From positions 1 to 9,012 of the forward strand of contig CAJYHH010000009.1 in assembly GCA_913773825.1 (NCBI GenBank): 9,012 nt of DNA, given 5' to 3'. Below the pieces are notes generated by a model. The model saw nothing but the letters and a program-made list of their open reading frames with translations. It had not been told where the DNA came from and searched no databases. Made by a program: the position numbers and the translations under genes. Positions within the stretch are counted from its first letter, which is position 1. Every line of letters begins with the position of its first letter. Positions 1-6,559 of this stretch are shown piece after piece. This stretch comes from Candidatus Sericytochromatia bacterium. Its GTDB lineage: Bacteria; Cyanobacteriota; Sericytochromatia; UBA7694.

Positions 1-1326
1 GCCCAGCCTGAGCGGGTCTTTACCCAAGAATTTAATCGCGCCGTCTATGAACAAGTGGATGTTCACTTTAGTGACTATCTACCTGGCATGGATCTCTGGC
101 TGGAAGTCAACGCTTATCCTTATCAGAATGAGCTTCATCTCTTTTTTCAGGACATTACCGAAGCACGTCGACATGAGCAATTATTATTGCTTGAAAAAGA
201 AATGTACGCAGATATCAGCCGCTCTGAGCTCCAGCTTAACCAAAGTCTTCATCACGCACTCAAACGCCTGGGCCAGATTTTTCCCAATCGCTGCTTTGCA
301 CTGCTTCGTTTAACTCCTCTTGAAGATCAACTTGCTTTAGTCCTTGCACCCGATTTGGCAACAGGCCTGATTCATCGTTGGGAACTTAACTTAACTCAGT
401 CTCAGTTACTTTGGACAGACTGGTTTAACGCCCGCCCGGCAGACTTATACTGGGAACCCGGTTCAGAAACAGGCCCGCTTGATCAAGAACTGAGTTTAGC
501 TACGGGTAAAGGTGTCAGGCTGCTACCTGTAAGGTTTAAAAACGGCCAGATCATTGCAGTATTAGCCGTGTTTTATTATCAGACGCCCTGGGCTGAACGA
601 GGTCACGAACTTCGCTTTTATGAGCGTGTGGCGGCTCTATTTGGCAATCTTACGGAAGTCTGGCTAGCTGAATGGCAGCTGCGTCTGAGCACTGAACGAA
701 ATGATCTGGTCAGTCTGGCGACGAATGACGCCATTTGGGACTGGGATCTTCAAGCCCATACCCTTAAATGGAATCCAGCGATTGAGACTTTATTTGGCTA
801 TCAGCCTGGCCAGATTAATAATCGCATTGATGGCTGGTATATGAATATTCACCCCGAAGATCGCGATCGCGTTATGCACGGCATTCATGAGCATATTGCC
901 CGAGGCTCTTCACGCTGGCAAGATGAATACCGTTTTCGTCACTTTGATGGCACTTATAGCTATGTGCTCAATCGTGGCTATCTCTTATTAGACGCCCAGG
1001 ACGAACCGGTACGAATGATTGGCGCGATGCAGGATATCACCCAGCTTAAACAGCACGAACAGCAGATTTTAGCCCAAAATCAACATTTGCTCGAAATTGC
1101 CTGGAAACAGTCTCATGAGGTCAGGCGCCCGCTGGCTAATCTGCTTGGCCTGATTGAAATTCTGGAAGTCGATGACTCATCACGCAAATTACTCCAGCAT
1201 CTGCGCAATGAAGCTGAAACGCTTGATTGCATTATTCAGGACATTGTCGCCAGTTCAGAACAGGTTTTAAAGTCTGGCCCAACTGACGACCACGGCACTA
1301 CGGAATATAATTCTCAATCCGTCTGA
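1..1326 (+). CDS. PAS/GAF/PAS sensor protein ending in a HisKA-like helix, 5' end outside window
   Basis: The reading frame is open from the first base, so the GTG at 55 is not the true start and 441 C-terminal residues are visible. Residues 1 to about 53 are the end of a PAS domain, closing with the usual FFQDITE signature. Residues 60-225 look like a GAF-type sensory domain (weak call). Residues 233-347 are a second, PAS_3-like domain, with IWDWD at its start, HPEDRDRV in the middle and MQDIT at the end. Next comes a dimerisation helix with the motif SHEVRRPLANLLGLIEIL, whose candidate phospho-acceptor is His372 (codon 1114-1116). Only 69 residues follow and no HATPase_c boxes (N, G1, G2) are present, so the protein cannot phosphorylate itself in the normal way. 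Similar short PAS proteins ending in SHxVRxPL are familiar from Bacteroidetes. It probably senses a cytoplasmic signal and works through a partner. It overlaps the convergent lipoprotein gene by 29 bases. Confidence 0.88.
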   Translation, partial: AQPERVFTQEFNRAVYEQVDVHFSDYLPGMDLWLEVNAYPYQNELHLFFQDITEARRHEQLLLLEKEMYADISRSELQLNQSLHHALKRLGQIFPNRCFALLRLTPLEDQLALVLAPDLATGLIHRWELNLTQSQLLWTDWFNARPADLYWEPGSETGPLDQELSLATGKGVRLLPVRFKNGQIIAVLAVFYYQTPWAERGHELRFYERVAALFGNLTEVWLAEWQLRLSTERNDLVSLATNDAIWDWDLQAHTLKWNPAIETLFGYQPGQINNRIDGWYMNIHPEDRDRVMHGIHEHIARGSSRWQDEYRFRHFDGTYSYVLNRGYLLLDAQDEPVRMIGAMQDITQLKQHEQQILAQNQHLLEIAWKQSHEVRRPLANLLGLIEILEVDDSSRKLLQHLRNEAETLDCIIQDIVASSEQVLKSGPTDDHGTTEYNSQSV

Positions 1327-2755
1327 CCCAGATTTGACGACCTAATCGCTGCTCACAGGGATTACCAGCTGTACAGAGCAGACTGAGCCCCGATAGATAC
1401 CCATTCCCTTGGCTATTTACAGCAATTTTAATATTCTGGACAAGGGTCTCTGGGTCTTCAAAAGTCATCGTGTAGGGCTTACCCACTCCTACAAAGTTTT
1501 GAAATTTCATCACAAAGACTTGGCTCTGGCCGTTGCTTTTTGAACGTGACACCCAAGCCAGTAACCCTGTGCCATTGCCATCCAGACTCATGTCACCACG
1601 AGTGCTGTTTGAGAACATCTCTTCACTGTAACCCAAGAACATTTTACGTTCGGGCTGAGGCCGATAGTTAACAATCGGCATGAGCCAACCTTCTGTCCAT
1701 CTCAAATAACCATTGCCGTTGATCAGCCTTAATTTAACGTCACGCTGTGACACATTAAGCAGATCGTTTAGTACCACAGGCTCTCCCTGAGCCTGACCGT
1801 TTTCAATGCCTTGCCAGACAATTTGGCTATGAGCATGGTCACGATAGATGATCAAGCCTTTTTGCTGTGTATCCAGATGAGCGGCGATAACGGGGTCTGC
1901 ACCAGCAAAAAATGTTGGCAAGTTGACCACGTTTGTACTCTGGCTTAAATTGGGTAAACCATTAACAAAAGCTAGTTTTTCAATCGGAGTTTGCCCTTCT
2001 GGCACAGCGGGATCCTGAGCGGTGCGCATTCTGGGACGACTGATTAATAAAGAGCCTGATTCAGGATTTGTAAAAGCCAGGTCATAAAGATAACCTGTAC
2101 TAAATTGCTCATGGGCTGCCTTGAACTGAAAATTGACTATGTGAGCAAAGGATAAAGTAGATGTCATGGAAAAAGTCCCAATACCTTGGTCATTGCTGCG
2201 ATTCCAGGCAACCAGACCATTACCTTGATTATCCAGACCAAACCTCATCTGAAGCTGAGTAGCAGGTAAATCTTGGCCCAGATTGTAGGCCTGTCCAAAG
2301 GACAAAGCCATAATGGGTCTTGCCTTAAGCTGCGATCCTTCAACCCAATAGATCAAACCATTCTGCTGCTCGTTTAAGAACAAACCGTTTAAATTGTCCA
2401 CGTTGGCAGAACCGTCACGATAATCAGCAATCACAGTATTATCTTTGGGATCAAGCAGCTGATAATAATCGGGTCTGGGCGCTAAAGCTGGTGGACTGGG
2501 AAAAGCGCTGGGTTCAGGTGAAGAACTGATTTCAGGTACAGGGCTTGTGCCAGCTGTGGGCATGGGTGATGGTTTAGGACTTGGCATTGCGCTGGCAGAA
2601 GCACTGGGCTGAGGCTGAGGACTCGTTGTTGGTAGGGGAGTAGGAGATATTGTCGGTAAAGCGGTTGGGACAGGTGTGGGCGTTGGATTATTTACCGGAC
2701 CTGGCTGGCAGGCGCTTAGTAGCAATAAGGTCATCAACAGCTTAGCTTTACTCAT
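1298..2755 (-). CDS. Lipoprotein with Pro/Ser/Thr-rich stalk and predicted beta-propeller domain
   Basis: This 485-residue protein starts with a short lipoprotein signal peptide (residues 1-15, LLLLSA before Cys16), so it should be lipidated and anchored in a membrane outside the cytoplasm. Residues 24-95 are a low-complexity stalk of Pro, Ser, Thr and Ala. The remaining 390 residues contain about seven weak repeats built on a Gly-Asn-Gly-(Leu/Tyr)-hydrophobic-x-Trp core. The cores lie near residues 133, 180, 234, 300, 349, 397 and 452, roughly 50 residues apart, which suggests a seven-bladed beta-propeller (inference). The only cysteines besides Cys16 are Cys461 and Cys467, a possible disulfide. 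The ATG at 2755 has a clear Shine-Dalgarno AGAGGA eight bases upstream. It is the last gene of the leftward gene run, 54 bases after the MOSC gene. I do not recognise the family; a surface binding or scaffold role is a guess. Confidence 0.88.
   Translation of the reverse strand: MSKAKLLMTLLLLSACQPGPVNNPTPTPVPTALPTISPTPLPTTSPQPQPSASASAMPSPKPSPMPTAGTSPVPEISSSPEPSAFPSPPALAPRPDYYQLLDPKDNTVIADYRDGSANVDNLNGLFLNEQQNGLIYWVEGSQLKARPIMALSFGQAYNLGQDLPATQLQMRFGLDNQGNGLVAWNRSNDQGIGTFSMTSTLSFAHIVNFQFKAAHEQFSTGYLYDLAFTNPESGSLLISRPRMRTAQDPAVPEGQTPIEKLAFVNGLPNLSQSTNVVNLPTFFAGADPVIAAHLDTQQKGLIIYRDHAHSQIVWQGIENGQAQGEPVVLNDLLNVSQRDVKLRLINGNGYLRWTEGWLMPIVNYRPQPERKMFLGYSEEMFSNSTRGDMSLDGNGTGLLAWVSRSKSNGQSQVFVMKFQNFVGVGKPYTMTFEDPETLVQNIKIAVNSQGNGYLSGLSLLCTAGNPCEQRLGRQIWVRRIENYIP
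2471..2686 (-). repeat. Low-complexity segment coding the Pro/Ser/Thr-rich lipoprotein stalk
   Basis: These 216 bases encode residues 24-95 of the lipoprotein, made of irregular PTP, PSP, PQP and SPxP units. Such stalks hold a globular domain away from the membrane and tend to vary in length between strains by slippage. The units are imperfect at the DNA level, so this is not an exact tandem array. Confidence 0.7.
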
Positions 2756-2763
2756 CTTTAGCG

Positions 2764-2793
2764 TCCTCTAGAATGGCTGTTTTAACACATTCT
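2764..2793 (-). promoter_or_regulatory. Hairpin directly abutting the lipoprotein ribosome binding site
   Basis: An outer stem pairs AGAATG (2770-2775) with CATTCT (2788-2793). An inner stem pairs TGT (2778-2780) with ACA (2785-2787), leaving a two-base bulge and a four-base loop. In the transcript of the leftward operon the 3' arm runs straight into the Shine-Dalgarno AGAGGA (2764-2769). No T-run follows, so this is not a normal terminator. It could stabilise or process the mRNA, or tune lipoprotein translation. A weak extended -10-like element (TGT then TAAAAC on the - strand) lies inside it. Confidence 0.4.
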
Positions 2794-2809
2794 GTAAATG
2801 ACGTAAAGT

Positions 2810-3610
2810 TTACGCTTGAGTTCCAAGCCTATCGCCGATTTTTAGCCAACCGCTCTCTGAGCTGCAAACCAGATTTTGGCCAAAGATCACTTTACCGTCA
2901 AGTTTATGAAAGCCAGCCAAAGTTTTTAGAGGTTCTTTTGAAACTTTGCCGGTCTGCTGATCAGTTGTGACAATCACGCAGCGCTCACAGGGTTTAACCA
3001 CGTCAAAAACATGCTCACCCAGCTGAAGCTGTTTCCAGTTATCTTCAGCAAAAGCAGTCTCATGTTCAACAATTAAATTAGGGCGAAAGCGGTCCATTGG
3101 CACAGGCACTTCACCTTTGGCTTCCAGACGTCGATTGAGCTCACGTAGTGAAGCCAGATTACAGACTAAATAAGGGTAGCCATCTGCAAAACTCACTTGT
3201 CTGTCAGGCGCAAACGCAGGATTAGTGTCACGTCTTGTAGTATCAGGCATATAGACTAATTGGCAGGATGTTTCTAAAACCGAGCTCAGCCATTGATTAA
3301 TACTTGAATCAAATAACTGAGCCTGAATCATCGAACGCCAGACAATCACAGGGATTTCAGGCAGATCATAAGGTGGTAGCAGAACAGCTAAGGATTGCAC
3401 CTCAAAGCTAAAAATCAGGTTCTGCTCTGATAGTTTGACACTTAAACGCGCCATTTGCGGCAACTCACGCTGACTTAAAAAGCGACCGTTTAAATCAACC
3501 AGCATCCAGCGTCGGTCATGGCGCAGCCCGGTGGGTGTGATTTCAGCTGATTGTAGCTCAAAGCCACGTGCAGACTTTAAAGGGTAAATCCAGATACTGG
3601 CCAAACTCAT
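2810..3610 (-). CDS. MOSC domain protein (YcbX/mARC-like, molybdenum cofactor binding)
   Basis: The 266-residue product has both halves expected of this family. The N-terminal MOSC beta-barrel (about 1-120) carries IWIYPLKSARG, GLRHDRRWMLVD and FLSQRELPQMA. The C-terminal MOSC domain (about 125-262) carries SFADGYPYLV, MDRFRPNLIV, KPCERC (Cys208 and Cys211), TTD and a closing FGQN. In mARC and YcbX one cysteine of the paired-Cys motif coordinates molybdenum, and the enzymes reduce N-hydroxylated compounds. E. coli YcbX has an extra C-terminal 2Fe-2S ferredoxin domain that is absent here, so a separate electron donor would be needed. The ATG at 3610 lies 14 bases after the oxygenase stop with AGGTG eight bases upstream, which suggests translational coupling. 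The substrate is unknown. Confidence 0.9.
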   Translation of the reverse strand: MSLASIWIYPLKSARGFELQSAEITPTGLRHDRRWMLVDLNGRFLSQRELPQMARLSVKLSEQNLIFSFEVQSLAVLLPPYDLPEIPVIVWRSMIQAQLFDSSINQWLSSVLETSCQLVYMPDTTRRDTNPAFAPDRQVSFADGYPYLVCNLASLRELNRRLEAKGEVPVPMDRFRPNLIVEHETAFAEDNWKQLQLGEHVFDVVKPCERCVIVTTDQQTGKVSKEPLKTLAGFHKLDGKVIFGQNLVCSSESGWLKIGDRLGTQA

Positions 3611-3624
3611 ACTGAGTACACCTA

Positions 3625-4332
3625 CTAACCTTGATTGGCGTAGATCTCACGGGCCTGCTTAAACAATACCCAGGAGGTCAGAATATATTTATCGTTAGAG
3701 ACCGGCACATGGCCTTTGTGGGTATGGGTGTAACCACTTGGGGCAAACACAAGCTGACCGCGAGTCGGTTTCAGTTTGCGCTGCTGATAATAAAACTCTG
3801 TTTCGCCCCCTTCACGAACATCGTTCAAGTAATACATAAACAGCATCACGCGATGAAGGCTTTTGTGGTCGGGGTCATGCATCGCTGGGTAGTTTTCAGA
3901 GTGAAAATGATGATAACCGCCGACCTGGCGCTGGTAGCGCTGCAGATTAACCGTTCCCAGCGTATAGACCTTGCGCATCAGCTGACGCACCGTGTCGTCA
4001 TCCAACACCTGAATCACACTTTCATCAATCGCCATCGGCTGACCGGTTTGGGGATTGGGAATATAAATCGTCACCGCTCCGGTTAATAAATGCACGTATT
4101 GACGCATGTATTTAACCAGCCAGCGCTCAGTCAGATTATGGATAAACGCAGCTTCTTCAGCCCAATCAGGATCAAGCGAAATATTAATATCCATGCTGTC
4201 TTTGGCGTCAGGCATATGACCGTGGCCAGTAACACCAGGGCTTTTAAGCTTACTGCGCTCAAATTTTTTCAGCAGGCGCTTACAGTCCTCAGCACTGAGA
4301 ACATCATCGTAGATACCAATAAAATCCGTCAT
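3625..4332 (-). CDS. 2OG-Fe(II) oxygenase, prolyl 4-hydroxylase type
   Basis: With the ATG at 4332 the product is 235 residues. The C-terminal half is a double-stranded beta-helix oxygenase core: GGYHHFHSEN (Fe ligands probably His144 and Glu146), MYYLNDVREGGETEF, GQLVFAPSGYTHTHKGH (distal Fe ligand His203 or His205) and a following basic residue, Lys215 in NDKYILTSW, expected to bind the 2OG carboxylate. The ligand motif reads HxE rather than the commoner HxD, as I recall for related cyanobacterial and cyanophage proteins. The family hydroxylates proline or other residues and small molecules using O2 and 2-oxoglutarate; the substrate here is unknown. A TTG at 4359 would add nine residues but has no ribosome site, whereas the ATG has a strong one. 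The N-terminal 130 residues (start FIGIYDDVLSAEDC) are typical of the family. It lies 58 bases after the radical SAM gene. Confidence 0.9.
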   Translation of the reverse strand: MTDFIGIYDDVLSAEDCKRLLKKFERSKLKSPGVTGHGHMPDAKDSMDINISLDPDWAEEAAFIHNLTERWLVKYMRQYVHLLTGAVTIYIPNPQTGQPMAIDESVIQVLDDDTVRQLMRKVYTLGTVNLQRYQRQVGGYHHFHSENYPAMHDPDHKSLHRVMLFMYYLNDVREGGETEFYYQQRKLKPTRGQLVFAPSGYTHTHKGHVPVSNDKYILTSWVLFKQAREIYANQG

Positions 4333-4339
4333 GGGCCAA

Positions 4340-4345
4340 TCCTTT
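4340..4345 (-). promoter_or_regulatory. Ribosome binding site fixing the oxygenase start
   Basis: On the - strand AAAGGA ends seven bases before the ATG at 4332, an ideal spacing. The upstream in-frame TTG at 4359 has no comparable site, and this Shine-Dalgarno would lie inside its coding region. This favours the 235-residue product. Confidence 0.75.
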
Positions 4346-4390
4346 TGCAAAGCCGTCAACTGACAAAGCAGCTGTTACCCGGCAAGAGTG

Positions 4391-6328
4391 TCAGAACGAA
4401 ACCCGTTCTTGAGTCGAAGGCATTGTAACATCGCGCAGCTTGAGACTGTGAAAAGGTTGACCTTTCCAATCTCGCAAAAGCTCACCACGCCAGGGCTTCC
4501 AGTCCAGGGTCTGGTTGCGCAGCTGGCTTTGGTAAACCTGCCAGAAATTACTGCTAACAGGCTGCTCAAATGCCTGATCCTGCTGGATAACATTTAACAA
4601 TTTGGCGCTAATCAGCATCGCTTCACTTAACACGCCCAAAGGCAGCTGCAGCTGTTTATCGGCTAATAATTTTTCAAATATCAGCTGAACATCAGTAAAA
4701 AACACAGACCAGGCCTGACTCTGATTCAGACCCATAAACAGATATTCTTCAACACTTAGCCAAAGCTCACCTTTGCCCGGCACTTGTGCCGCACAGAGCT
4801 CTTCTTCGCCTGCTTGAACCCGCCTGGCTTTATCAAGCATAAAGTTTTTAATCTGGGCCAATACAGAAGTCTGGGGCCAGTTGCCTTCCAGCAAGTAGCT
4901 AAATATTTCAGCGTAAGGGATTCCGGCTCGACGCAGCAGCACAATCGGCACCTGCAGCAGCTTGCGGTTAAAATACACAAATTCAACCCACCAGGCTAAT
5001 GCCCGACAGCGCACCCAGTCAGTCAGAGATAAAGTGGCAGTCGCAATGACAATTTCCTGGGTTTCGGGCCAGTCTTGATAAGTCGGGGTAAAAGGCGCCA
5101 CATAGTTGAGCGTCACCGTTTGTAACTGATGACGCTGGCGATATTCAGGCTGGGCCATTTCGGCATTGGGTAATAAGGCCACATTATAAAAGCGCACCAG
5201 ATGATGCTGGCCTTCTTCAATCACCCGTTCAATACAGGCAGCAAAACTGTTAAAGGTCTCGCCGGGCAAGCCGACTAAAATATCGGTATAGGTTGCAACA
5301 CCGTCTTCACGAAAGCGCTTTTGCAGCTCGTGATAACTCGCCAAAGAAATATTTTCGCGCTGAATATTTGCCAAAACTTCAGGTGTGGTGCTCTGTAAAG
5401 ACAGCGTCACAGCTTGATTGAGGCCACTATTCGCAATCATTTTTTGAATCTGGTAAGCGCGCTCAGTGACATTTTTAGTGTTTTGAATATAAAAAGCTTT
5501 GGGTGAACCATAACGCTGTTTGCTGGCCACCATCGCTTCGGTGATCTCTAAGTCACGGCTAAGCAGCCCATAATTGGCATCACAGCAATAGACCAGATGA
5601 ATTCCGGTTTGGCCAAACCACTGAATCTCAGCTTTAAGGCGCTCTAATCCAAAGCGATTTACTTTACTCGCTGTGGCTGAACCCCAGTCACAAAAACTGC
5701 AAGAAAACGGGCAGCCACGATTGGTCTCCCAGAGCGCAATCCACTGGTCCGCAGGGCGCTCACGCAAGAGCGGTGCAAAAACATTCAGCAAATAAGGTGA
5801 AGGAATCTGATCCAGATCTTTGATTCTTGCCGGACGAGGCCGGGTCTGAAACTGACCTTGGGCATTTATCCAGCTGATGCCAGGCACATTTTCCCAGTTT
5901 TTTTCAGCTTGGGCAGCGAGTTGGCCAGCAGGCAGAGCTTCAAGCAACTTTAAAAAAATCTCTTCACCTTCCCCATGACAGACCACATCAATAAACGGAT
6001 GCTTACGCAAAAAAGCCTCTGCTTGATCAGGGACCTGCGGCCCGCCAAAAATCACCAGACAATCAGGTCGGATGGCTTTAATCCGGGCTGCCAGCTCAAG
6101 TGAATAATGAATATTCCAGGTATAGACGCTAAACCCGATTATTTGGGCAAGCTGCAGGGCACTTAGAGCCTGCTCAAGGGGCTGACGCTGAAACATCGGC
6201 GGCATAAACGTATAGCGCCAGGGCTCACAAGCATGACGCATAACATAAGCTTGCAACAGACCAATCGTATAAGGCAGATAGTCTCGCTGCAAAAAAGGCT
6301 GATTAATTTGAACAAGTTGAATAATCAA
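4391..6328 (-). CDS. B12-binding domain radical SAM protein
   Basis: The 645-residue protein has a cobalamin-binding Rossmann domain (about 1-135) with IIQLVQIN at its start, IIGFSVYTWN, LVIFGGPQVP and HGEGEE. It lacks the DxHxxG base-off motif, as is common in this class. The radical SAM domain (about 195-410) has ETNRGCPFSCSFCDWGS, with Cys206, Cys210 and Cys213 binding the 4Fe-4S cluster, then YCCDANYG, LSLQS and ILVGLPGET. Residues 415-645 form a further, mostly helical, region with no domain I recognise. Many relatives are radical methyltransferases acting on unactivated carbon, but others do different chemistry, so the reaction is open. The start is TTG at 6328; no in-frame ATG or GTG occurs between the upstream stop and it, and the next Met is residue 30, inside the B12 fold. 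The ribosome site is weak. It is the first gene of the leftward run. Confidence 0.9.
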   Translation of the reverse strand: MIIQLVQINQPFLQRDYLPYTIGLLQAYVMRHACEPWRYTFMPPMFQRQPLEQALSALQLAQIIGFSVYTWNIHYSLELAARIKAIRPDCLVIFGGPQVPDQAEAFLRKHPFIDVVCHGEGEEIFLKLLEALPAGQLAAQAEKNWENVPGISWINAQGQFQTRPRPARIKDLDQIPSPYLLNVFAPLLRERPADQWIALWETNRGCPFSCSFCDWGSATASKVNRFGLERLKAEIQWFGQTGIHLVYCCDANYGLLSRDLEITEAMVASKQRYGSPKAFYIQNTKNVTERAYQIQKMIANSGLNQAVTLSLQSTTPEVLANIQRENISLASYHELQKRFREDGVATYTDILVGLPGETFNSFAACIERVIEEGQHHLVRFYNVALLPNAEMAQPEYRQRHQLQTVTLNYVAPFTPTYQDWPETQEIVIATATLSLTDWVRCRALAWWVEFVYFNRKLLQVPIVLLRRAGIPYAEIFSYLLEGNWPQTSVLAQIKNFMLDKARRVQAGEEELCAAQVPGKGELWLSVEEYLFMGLNQSQAWSVFFTDVQLIFEKLLADKQLQLPLGVLSEAMLISAKLLNVIQQDQAFEQPVSSNFWQVYQSQLRNQTLDWKPWRGELLRDWKGQPFHSLKLRDVTMPSTQERVSF

Positions 6329-6357
6329 AGATTGTAAGGTTTCCCAAGCCTTCTTTA

Positions 6358-6363
6358 AGTATA
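6358..6363 (-). promoter_or_regulatory. Possible -10 element for the radical SAM operon
   Basis: On the - strand TATACT matches the sigma-70 -10 consensus at five of six positions and would give a leader of about 20 bases before the TTG at 6328. The expected -35 position holds CTAAAA, a poor match, so the promoter may need an activator or may lie elsewhere. Confidence 0.35.
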
Positions 6364-6399
6364 GCTGGATTTCAAGTGAGTTTTAGGCCGTTCCTGCTG

Positions 6400-6438
6400 G
6401 GTCAGAAGTCACTTCAGGTCAGCAAGCCTGGGCAAGCC
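6400..6438 (-). promoter_or_regulatory. Cluster of short direct and inverted repeats, operator-like
   Basis: On the - strand GGCTTGC occurs twice (6438-6432 and 6428-6422) exactly ten bases apart, one helical turn. TGACC occurs twice (6421-6417 and 6404-6400), flanking the inverted repeat GAAGT-G-ACTTC reversed as 6405-6415. The cluster sits upstream of the possible leftward -10, where an activator could bind, and within the divergent region shared with the CNNM gene. The motifs are short and could be chance. Confidence 0.3.
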
Positions 6439-6489
6439 CCTGAGCCAAAATCATTTCTTAACATATAGATAATCAACCAGCAACAACCC

Positions 6490-6519
6490 TTGAGATATAT
6501 GACAAATTTATGCTATAGT
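6490..6519 (+). promoter_or_regulatory. Sigma-70-type promoter for the CNNM/CorC gene
   Basis: The -35 TTGAGA (6490-6495) and -10 TATAGT (6514-6519) each match consensus at five of six positions. The spacer is 18 bases, and a TG at 6511-6512 makes an extended -10. Transcription should start near 6526, giving a leader of about 34 bases. Confidence 0.65.
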
Positions 6520-6539
6520 CAAGGTCAGATTGAATCATT

Positions 6540-6545
6540 AAGGAG
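6540..6545 (+). promoter_or_regulatory. Shine-Dalgarno of the CNNM/CorC gene, unusually distant
   Basis: AAGGAG is a near-perfect ribosome site but lies 14 bases before the TTG at 6560, longer than the usual 5-9, with an A-run between. It overlaps an in-frame TAA at 6539-6541, so the gene cannot start further upstream than this. Confidence 0.55.
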
Positions 6546-6559
6546 AGCGAAAAAAACCC

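Noticed and set aside
47..313. An 88-codon frame overlapping the sensor gene
   Set aside because: It is a shifted frame of the PAS/GAF coding sequence, which carries the recognisable domains.
1300..1322. Inverted repeat ACGGA/TCCGT at the convergent gene ends as a terminator
   Set aside because: It has five pairs around a 13-base loop with no T-run, inside coding sequence of both genes.
2773..2970. A 65-codon open frame on the + strand
   Set aside because: It lies largely antisense to the C-terminal end of the clearly conserved MOSC gene and has no recognisable protein features.
4333..4359. Nine-residue N-terminal extension of the oxygenase from a TTG at 4359
   Set aside because: It has no ribosome binding site, whereas the ATG at 4332 has AAAGGA at seven bases.
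4333..4390. Possible small precursor-peptide gene between the radical SAM and oxygenase genes
   Set aside because: The gap is 58 bases and contains no start with a ribosome site leading to a plausible peptide; it mainly holds the oxygenase leader.
4393..4409. Hairpin AGAACG/CGTTCT at the end of the radical SAM gene
   Set aside because: The stem is only six bases, mostly within codons, with no T-run, and the next gene is in the same operon, so a terminator call is not supported.
3631..4428. Two long open frames on the + strand (to 4086 and from 4090)
   Set aside because: They are antisense to the 2OG oxygenase, whose motifs are unmistakable; their translations look like reverse-strand noise.
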